Source of the DNA: Amia ocellicauda
Lineage: Eukaryota > Chordata > Actinopteri > Amiiformes > Amiidae
NCBI RefSeq assembly: GCF_036373705.1
Contig: NC_089851.1
Location: 60,807,850-60,871,849 of the forward strand
Length of the DNA stretch: 64,000 nucleotides
Reading direction: 5' to 3'
A program made the translations under genes and the position numbers. The notes below the pieces were generated by a model. It did no database searches, was not told where the DNA came from, and worked only from the letters and a program-made list of their open reading frames with translations. Positions 56,601-64,000 of the stretch are shown in pieces. How positions within the stretch are numbered: the first letter of the stretch is position 1; each line of letters begins with the position of its first letter.

Positions 56601-57776
56601 AGGACTCTCCCACTCCCCAGTACCTTCACCCAGGCGTAAGGAACAAAACAAAACAAAACAAAACAAAACAAAACAAAACAAAACAAAACAAAACAAAACA
56701 AAACAAAACAAAACAAAACAAAACAAAACAAAACAAAATCTGGATGCAGGCTGCAACAAAGGAAGCACACAGAGGTGAAAACGTAAGGTTGACGGGAGCA
56801 ACAAGCTCCCTGTTGCGACTGTCCAGGGGCGGCAATGGGAATTGGACGTTGGCCGTTAGGTGCGCGTAGCGCGTGTCCTTTGGGTTCTGGTTCTTCTTTA
56901 CAAATCGGCATCTGTCCAGTTGGCTTTCCGGTTCATTACGTCCTCTGATGGCTTTACGATAAGCCTATCTTGCAATCAGATGCTTGCCTTGCCGTCCATC
57001 CATCCATCTATCTATCTATCTATCTATCTATGACTCTCGATATCTAACTCTCTTGCTTGCTATCGCTCCCCCAATGGTCAGTAGCATAGTAGCATAACAG
57101 CAGATCACGGACCACTGTCAATCAGATGCTTGCCTTGCCGTCCATCCATCCATCCATCTATCTATCTATCTATTTATGACTCTCGATATCTAACTCTCTT
57201 GCTTGCTATCGCTCCCCCAATGGTCAGTAGCATAGTAGCATAACAGCAGATCACGGACCACTGTCAATCAGGTGCTTGCCTTGCCGTCCATCCATCCATC
57301 CATCTTTCTATCTATCTATCTATCTATCTATCTATGACTCTCGATATCTAACTCTCTTGCTTGCTATCGCTCCCCCAATGGTCAGTAGCTTAGTAGCATA
57401 ACAGCAGATCACGGACCACTGTCAATCAGGTGCTTGCCTTGCCGTCCATCCATCCATCCATCTTTCTATCTATCTATCTATGACTCTCGATATCTAACTC
57501 TCTTGCTTGCTATCGCTCCCCCAATGGTCAGTAGCATAGTAGCATAACAGCAGATCACGGACCACTGTCAATCAGGTGCTTGCCTTGCCGTCCATCCATC
57601 CATGTATCTATCTATCTATCTATCTATGACTCTCGATATCTAACTCTCTTGCTTGCTATCGCTCCCCCAATGGTCACGTATGTTGCATTCAACGACAAAG
57701 AAAATCGTGTGCTGGAAATGATTTCTGGCAACTGTGAAGGAACTGCACGACTGCAGCAACCGCAACACCTCCGTCT

Positions 57777-57850
57777 GTCTCTGTGGCGCAATCGGTCAGC
57801 GCGTTCGGCTGTTAACCGAAAGGATGGTGGTTCGAATCCACCCAGGGACG
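57777..57850 (+). tRNA. tRNA-Asn-GTT: tRNA-Asn(GTT), unit 37
   Basis: Consensus copy with TTTT stop. Confidence 0.95.
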
Positions 57851-58014
57851 GCCCACTTTTCCCCCCGCCCCTTGTTATTGTTTCTACTTCTGGCGGTCAG
57901 TTTGCCAGACTGCGGCTACAGTAACCTTAAGCTGCTTGCTGCGGACGGCCATATTGCAAAAATGTATCGAGGGTTTAGAAACTTCCTTTCCATTGCCTAG
58001 GCCAACATAAACCA

Positions 58015-58088
58015 AGGCACTGCTGGGAGTCGAACCCAGGGTTTCCTATTTACAAGACAGGCGCTTTGACCAACTAAGCCACGGTGTC
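58015..58088 (-). tRNA. tRNA-Thr-TGT: tRNA-Thr(TGT)-like, unit 37
   Basis: Consensus copy. Confidence 0.75.
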
Positions 58089-58834
58089 AGGACTCTCCCA
58101 CTCCCCAGTACCTTCACCCAGGCGTAAGGAACAAAACAAAACAAAACAAAACAAAACAAAACAAAACAAAACAAAACAAAACAAAACAAAACAAAACAAA
58201 ACAAAACAAAACAAAACAAAACAAAACAAAACAAAACAAAACAAAATCTGGATGCAGGCTGCAACAAAGGAAGCACACAGAGGTGAAAACGTAAGGTTGA
58301 CGGGAGCAACAAGCTCCCTGTTGCGACTGTCCAGGGGCGGCAATGGGAATTGGACGTTGGCTGTTAGGTGCGCGTAGCGCGTGTCCTTTGGGTTCTGGTT
58401 CTTCTTTACAAACCGGCATCTGTCCAGTTGGCTTTCCGGTTCATTACGTCCTCTGATGGCTTTACGATAAGCCTATCTTGCAATCAGATGCTTGCCTTGC
58501 CGTCCATCCATCCATCTATCTATCTATCTATCTATCTATGACTCTCGATATCTAACTCTCTTGCTTGCTATCGCTCCCCCAATGGTCAGTAGCATAGTAG
58601 CATAACAGCAGATCACGGACCACTGTCAATCAGGTGCTTGCCTTGCCGTCCATCCATCCATGTATCTATCTATCTATCTATCTATGACTCTCGATATCTA
58701 ACTCTCTTGCTTGCTATCGCTCCCCCAATGGTCACGTATGTTGCATTCAACGACAAAGAAAATCGTGTGCTGGAAATGATTTCTGGCAACTGTGAAGGAA
58801 CTGCACGACTGCAGCAACCGCAACACCTCCGTCT

Positions 58835-58908
58835 GTCTCTGTGGCGCAATCGGTCAGCGCGTTCGGCTGTTAACCGAAAGGATGGTGGTTCGATTCCACC
58901 CAGGGACG
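58835..58908 (+). tRNA. tRNA-Asn-GTT: tRNA-Asn(GTT), unit 38
   Basis: A59 to T in the T loop, as in unit 19; probably harmless. Confidence 0.9.
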
Positions 58909-59072
58909 GCCCACTTTTCCCCCCGCCCCTTGTTATTGTTTCTACTTCTTGCGGTCAGTTTGCCAGACTGCGGCTACACTAACCTTAAGCTGCTTGCTGC
59001 GGACGGCCATCTTGCAAAAATGTATCGAGGGTTTAGAAACTTCCTTTCCATTGCCTAGGCCAACATAAACCA

Positions 59073-59145
59073 AGGCACTGCTGGGAGTCTAACCCAGGTT
59101 TCCTATTTACAAGACAGGCGCTTTGACCAACTAAGCCACGGTGTC
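59073..59145 (-). tRNA. tRNA-Thr-TGT: tRNA-Thr-like, unit 38 (73 nt)
   Basis: Same C56 to A and one-base loss as unit 5; likely pseudogene. Confidence 0.6.
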
Positions 59146-60595
59146 AGGACTTTCCCACTCCCCAGTACCTTCACCCAGGCGTAAGGAACAAAACAAAACA
59201 AAACAAAACAAAACAAAACAAAACAAAACAAAACAAAACAAAACAAAACAAAACAAAACAAAACAAAACAAAATCTGGATGCAGGCTGCAACAAAGGAAG
59301 CACACAGAGGTGAAAACGTAAGGTTGACGGGAGCAACAAGCTCCCTGTTGCGACTGTCCAGGGGCGGCAATGGGAATTGGACGTTGGCCGTTAGGTGCGC
59401 GTAGCGCGTGTCCTTTGGGTTCTGGTTCTTCTTTACAAACCGGCATCTGTCCAGTTGGCTTTCCGGTTCATTACGTCCTCTGATGGCTTTACGATAAGCC
59501 TATCTTGCAATCAGATGCTTGCCTTGCCGTCCATCCATCCATCTATCTATCTATCTATCTATCTATGACTCTCGATATCTAACTCTCTTGCTTGCTATCG
59601 CTCCCCCAATGGTCAGTAGCATAGTAGCATAACAGCAGATCACGGACCACTGTCAATCAGGTGCTTGCCTTGCCGTCCATCCATCCATCCATCTATCTAT
59701 CTATCTATCTATGACTCTCGATATCTAACTCTCTTGCTTGCTATCGCTCCCCCAATGGTCAGTAGCATAGTAGCATAACAGCAGATCACGGACCACTGTC
59801 AATCAGGTGCTTGCCTTGCCGTCCATCCATCCATCCATCTATCTATCTATCTATCTATGACTCTCGATATCTAACTCTCTTGCTTGCTATCGCTCCCCCA
59901 ATGGTCAGTAGCATAGTAGCATAACAGCAGATCACGGACCACTGTCAATCAGGTGCTTGCCTTGCCGTCCATCCATCCATCCATCTATCTATCTATCTAT
60001 CTATGACTCTCGATATCTAACTCTCTTGCTTGCTATCGCTCCCCCAATGGTCAGTAGCATAGTAGCATAACAGCAGATCACGGACCACTGTCAATCAGGT
60101 GCTTGCCTTGCCGTCCATCCATCCATCCATCTATCTATCTATCTATCTATGACTCTCGATATCTAACTCTCTTGCTTGCTATCGCTCCCCCAATGGTCAG
60201 TAGCATAGTAGCATAACAGCAGATCACGGACCACTGTCAATCAGGTGCTTGCCTTGCCGTCCATCCATCCATCCATCTATCTATCTATCTATCTATCTAT
60301 GACTCTCGATATCTAACTCTCTTGCTTGCTATCGCTCCCCCAATGGTCAGTAGCATAGTAGCATAATAGCAGATCACGGACCACTGTCAATCAGGTGCTT
60401 GCCTTGCCGTCCATCCATCCATCCATCTATCTATCTATCTATCTATGACTCTCGATATCTAACTCTCTTGCTTGCTATCGCTCCCCCAATGGTCACGTAT
60501 GTTGCATTCAACGACAAAGAAAATCGTGTGCTGGAAATGATTTCTGGCAACTGTGAAGGAACTGCACGACTGCAGCAACCGCAACACCTCCGTCT

Positions 60596-60669
60596 GTCTC
60601 TGTGGCGCAATCGGTCAGCGCGTTCGGCTATTAACCGAAAGGATGGTGGTTCGAATCCACCCAGGGACG
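60596..60669 (+). tRNA. tRNA-Asn with anticodon ATT, unit 39
   Basis: G34 to A makes the loop CTATTAA, anticodon ATT. It would still read Asn codons if A34 were deaminated to inosine, but animals normally use only GTT for Asn. Rest consensus; TTTT stop followed by one C fewer. Confidence 0.82.
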
Positions 60670-60832
60670 GCCCACTTTTCCCCCGCCCCTTGTTATTGTT
60701 TCTACTTCTGGCGGTCAGTTTGCCAGACTGCGGCTACAGTAACCTTAAGCTGCTTGCTGCGGACGGCCATCTTGCAAAAATGTATCTAGGGTTTAGAAAC
60801 TTCCTTTCCATTGCCTAGGCCAACATAAACCA

Positions 60833-60906
60833 AGGCACTGCTGGGAGTGGAACCCAGGGTTTCCTATTTACAAGACAGGCGCTTTGACCAACTAAGCCAC
60901 AGTGTC
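60833..60906 (-). tRNA. tRNA-Thr-TGT: tRNA-Thr-like, unit 39
   Basis: C6 to T (restores T6-A67) with G57 to C, as in units 6 and 7. Confidence 0.65.
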
Positions 60907-61937
60907 AGGACTCTCCCACTCCCCAGTACCTTCACCCAGGCGTAAGGAACAAAACAAAACAAAACAAAACAAAACAAAACAAAACAAAACAAAACAAAAC
61001 AAAACAAAACAAAACAAAACAAAACAAAACAAAACAAAACAAAACAAAATCTGGATGCAGGCTGCAACAAAGGAAGCACACAGAGGTGAAAACGTAAGGT
61101 TGACGGGAGCAACATGCTCCCTGTTGCGACTGTCCAGGGGCGGCAATGGGAATTGGACGTTGACCGTTAGGTGCGCGTAGCGCGTGTCCTTTGGGTTCTG
61201 GTTCTTCTTTACAAACCGGCATCTGTCCAGTTGGCTTTCCGGTTCATTACGTCCTCTGATGGCTTTACGATAAGCCTATCTTGCAATCAGATGCTTGCCT
61301 TGCCGTCCATCCATCCATCCATCTATCTATCTATCTATCTATCTATGACTCTCGATATCTAACTCTCTTGCTTGCTATCGCTCCCCCAATGGTCAGTAGC
61401 ATAGTAGCATAACAGCAGATCACGGACCACTGTCAATCAGGTGCTTGCCTTGCCGTCCATCCATCCATCCATCTATCTATCTATCTATCTATTTATGACT
61501 CTCGATATCTAACTCTCTTGCTTGCTATCGCTCCCCCAATTATCAGTAGCTTAGTAGCATAACAGCAGATCACGGACCACTGTCAATCAGGTGCTTGCCT
61601 TGCCGTCCATCCATCCATCCATCTTTCTATCTATCTATCTATGACTCTCGATATCTAACTCTCTTGCTTGCTATCGCTCCCCCAATGGTCAGTAGCATAG
61701 TAGCATAACAGCAGATCACGGACCACTGTCAATCAGGTGCTTGCCTTGCCGTCCATCCATCCATGTATCTATCTATCTATCTATCTATGACTCTCGATAT
61801 CTAACTCTCTTGCTTGCTATCGCTCCCCCAATGGTCACGTATGTTGCATTCAACGACAAAGAAAATCGTGTGCTGGAAATGATTTCTGGCAACTGTGAAG
61901 GAACTGCACGACTGCAGCAACCGCAACACCTGCGTCT

Positions 61938-62011
61938 GTCTCTGTGGCGCAATCGGTCAGTGCGTTCGGCTGTTAACCGAAAGGATGGTGGTTCGAATCC
62001 ACCCAGGGACG
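61938..62011 (+). tRNA. tRNA-Asn-GTT: tRNA-Asn(GTT), unit 40
   Basis: C23 to T D-stem wobble as in unit 33; TTTT stop kept. Confidence 0.87.
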
Positions 62012-62175
62012 GGCCACTTTTCCCCCCGCCCCTTGTTATTGTTTCTACTTCTGGCGGTCAGTTTGCCAGACTGCGGCTACAGTAACCTTAAGCTGCTTGC
62101 TGCGGACGGCCATCTTGCAAAAATGTATCGAGGGTTTAGAAACTTCCTTTCCATTGCCTAGGCCAACATAAACCA

Positions 62176-62249
62176 AGGCACTGCTGGGAGTCGAACCCAG
62201 GGTTTCCTATTTACAAGACAGGCGCTTTGACCAACTAAGCCACGGTGTC
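62176..62249 (-). tRNA. tRNA-Thr-TGT: tRNA-Thr(TGT)-like, unit 40
   Basis: Consensus copy. Confidence 0.75.
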
Positions 62250-63272
62250 AGGACTCTCCCACTCCCCAGTACCTTCACCCAGGCGTAAGGAACAAAACAA
62301 AACAAAACAAAACAAAACAAAACAAAACAAAACAAAACAAAACAAAACAAAACAAAACAAAACAAAACAAAACAAAACAAAACAAAACAAAATCTGGATG
62401 CAGGCTGCAACAAAGGAAGCACACAGAGGTGAAAACGTAAGGTTGACGGGAGCAACAAGCTCCCTGTTGCGACTGTCCAGGGGCGGCAATGGGAATTGGA
62501 CGTTGGCCGTTAGGTGCGCGTAGCGCGTGTCCTTTGGGTTCTGGTTCTTCTTTACAAACCGGCATCTGTCCAGTTGGCTTTCCGGTTCATTACGTCCTCT
62601 GATGGCTTTACGATAAGCCTATCTTGCAATCAGATGCTTGCCTTGCCGTCCATCCATCCATCTATCTATCTATCTATCTATAACTCTCGATATCTAACTC
62701 TCTTGCTTGCTATCGCTCCCCCAATGGTCAGTAGCATAGTAGCATAACAGCAGATCATGGACCACTGTCAATCAGGTGCTTGCCTTGCCGTCCATCCATC
62801 CATCCATCTATCTATCTATCTATCTATCTATGACTCTCGATATCTAACTCTCTTGCTTGCTATCGCTCCCCCAATGGTCAGTAGCATAGTAGCATAACAG
62901 CAGATCACGGACCACTGTCAATCAGGTGCTTGCCTTGCCGTCCATCCATCCATCCATCTATCTATCTATCTATCTATGACTCTCGATATCTAACTCTCTT
63001 GCTTGCTATCGCTCCCCCAATGGTCAGTAGCATAGTAGCATAACAGCAGATCACGGACCACTGTCAATCAGGTGCTTGCCTTGCCGTCCATCCATCCATC
63101 CATCTATCTATCTATCTATCTATGACTCTCGATATCTAACTCTCTTGCTTGCTATCGCTCCCCCAATGGTCACGTATGTTGCATTCAACGACAAAGAAAA
63201 TCGTGTGCTGGAAATGATTTCTGGCAACTGTGAAGGAACTGCACGACTGCAGCAACTGCAACACCTCCGTCT

Positions 63273-63346
63273 GTCTCTGTGGCGCAATCGGTCAGCGCGT
63301 TCGGCTGTTAACCGAAAGGATGGTGGTTCGAATCCACCCAGGGACG
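63273..63346 (+). tRNA. tRNA-Asn-GTT: tRNA-Asn(GTT), unit 41
   Basis: Consensus copy with TTTT stop. Confidence 0.95.
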
Positions 63347-63510
63347 GCCCACTTTTCCCCCCGCCCCTTGTTATTGTTTCTACTTCTGGCGGTCAGTTTG
63401 CCAGACTGCGGCTACAGTAACCTTAAGCTGCTTGCTGCGGACGGCCATCTTGCAAAAATGTATCCAGGGTTTAGAAACTTCCTTTCCATTGCCTAGGCCA
63501 ACATAAACCA

Positions 63511-63584
63511 AGGCACTGCTGGGAGTGGAACCCAGGGTTTCCTATTTACAAGACAGGCGCTTTGACCAACTAAGCCACGGTGTC
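63511..63584 (-). tRNA. tRNA-Thr-TGT: tRNA-Thr-like, unit 41
   Basis: G57 to C in the T loop and B box, as in unit 29. Confidence 0.65.
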
Positions 63585-64000
63585 AGGACTCTCCCACTCC
63601 CCAGTACCTTCACCCAGGCGTAAGGAACAAAACAAAACAAAACAAAACAAAACAAAACAAAACAAAACAAAACAAAACAAAACAAAACAAAACAAAACAA
63701 AACAAAATCTGGATGCAGGCTGCAACAAAGGAAGCACACAGAGGTGAAAACGTAAGGTTGACGGGAGCAACAAGCTCCCTGTTGCGACTGTCCAGGGGCG
63801 GCAATGGGAATTGGACGTTGGCCGTTAGGTGCGCGTAGCGCGTGTCCTTTGGGTTCTGGTTCTTCTTTACAAACCGGCATCTGTCCAGTTGGCTTTCCGG
63901 TTCATTACGTCCTCTGATGGCTTTACGATAAGCCTATCTTGCAATCAGATGCTTGCCTTGCCGTCCATCCATCCATCTATCTATCTATCTATCTATCTAT

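Larger units (their letters stand above)
56289..57776. repeat. Satellite unit 36, subfamily A
   Basis: 1,488 bp; five subrepeats; AAAAC tract 56645-56738 (about 19 copies). Confidence 0.95.
57777..58834. repeat. Satellite unit 37, subfamily A
   Basis: 1,058 bp; two subrepeats; AAAAC tract 58133-58246 (about 23 copies). Shares ttggctgttagg with units 3 and 4. Confidence 0.95.
58835..60595. repeat. Satellite unit 38, subfamily A
   Basis: 1,761 bp; seven subrepeats; AAAAC tract 59190-59273 (about 17 copies). Sister of unit 5. Confidence 0.95.
60596..61937. repeat. Satellite unit 39, subfamily A
   Basis: 1,342 bp; four subrepeats; AAAAC tract 60951-61049 (about 20 copies). Sister of unit 6 in its left half. 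Confidence 0.95.
61938..63272. repeat. Satellite unit 40, subfamily A
   Basis: 1,335 bp; four subrepeats; AAAAC tract 62294-62392 (about 20 copies). Confidence 0.95.
35255..64000. repeat. tRNA-pair satellite array, right part
   Basis: The same array resumes directly after the retrotransposon, inside a CCAT/CTAT tract, and runs off the right edge. It has 22 further tRNA-Asn copies (35447 to 63273) and 22 tRNA-Thr copies. Up to about 44.9 kb the units are subfamily B, afterwards subfamily A. The array is therefore longer than the window on both sides. Confidence 0.97.
63273..64000. repeat. Satellite unit 41 (partial), subfamily A
   Basis: Cut by the window edge inside the CTAT tract of its first subrepeat. 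AAAAC tract 63629-63707 (about 16 copies). Confidence 0.95.

Overview
The window is almost entirely one nested tandem-repeat (satellite) array built from tRNA genes. A single LTR retrotransposon of the BEL/Pao superfamily interrupts it. The tRNA genes are contiguous, have internal A and B boxes, end in a Pol III oligo-T stop and do not encode CCA, so this is eukaryotic nuclear DNA. BEL/Pao elements are known only from animals, so the source is most likely an animal; a fish or an aquatic invertebrate is possible, but the sequence does not fix the species. No ordinary host protein gene is visible.

Each satellite unit (1.04-2.06 kb) has the same order: a tRNA-Asn(GTT) gene on the + strand; a 164-bp spacer; a convergent tRNA-Thr(TGT)-like gene on the - strand; an (AAAAC)n tract of about 6-27 copies; a 240-bp single-copy spacer with a small conserved hairpin; then 2-9 tandem copies of a subrepeat of about 146 bp, each containing a (CCAT)n(CTAT)n compound microsatellite. 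I count 41 complete tRNA-Asn copies plus a 3' stub at the left edge, 42 tRNA-Thr copies and about 170 subrepeats. Eighteen Asn copies are identical to the consensus and fold as a full cloverleaf. All Thr copies share two A.C mismatches in the acceptor stem, except that one is paired in units 6, 7 and 39 and the other in unit 21.

Layout: 1-15.6 kb holds subfamily A units; 15.6-44.9 kb holds subfamily B units (separated by diagnostic bases upstream of tRNA-Asn); 44.9-64 kb returns to subfamily A. The BEL/Pao element (27560-35254) sits in a (CTAT)n tract inside the B block. It has a TATA-like box and poly(A) signal in the left terminal repeat, one 2,020-codon gag-pol frame that reads whole, and a short right terminal-repeat copy identical to the left over their shared 91 bp. 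The element as a whole looks young with about one break.

Points of interest: the convergent tRNA-pair satellite itself; two copies whose Asn body carries a Tyr anticodon (GTA) and one with ATT; two adjacent copies that have lost the Pol III terminator; a three-unit higher-order duplication; and long-range sister units 42-52 kb apart.
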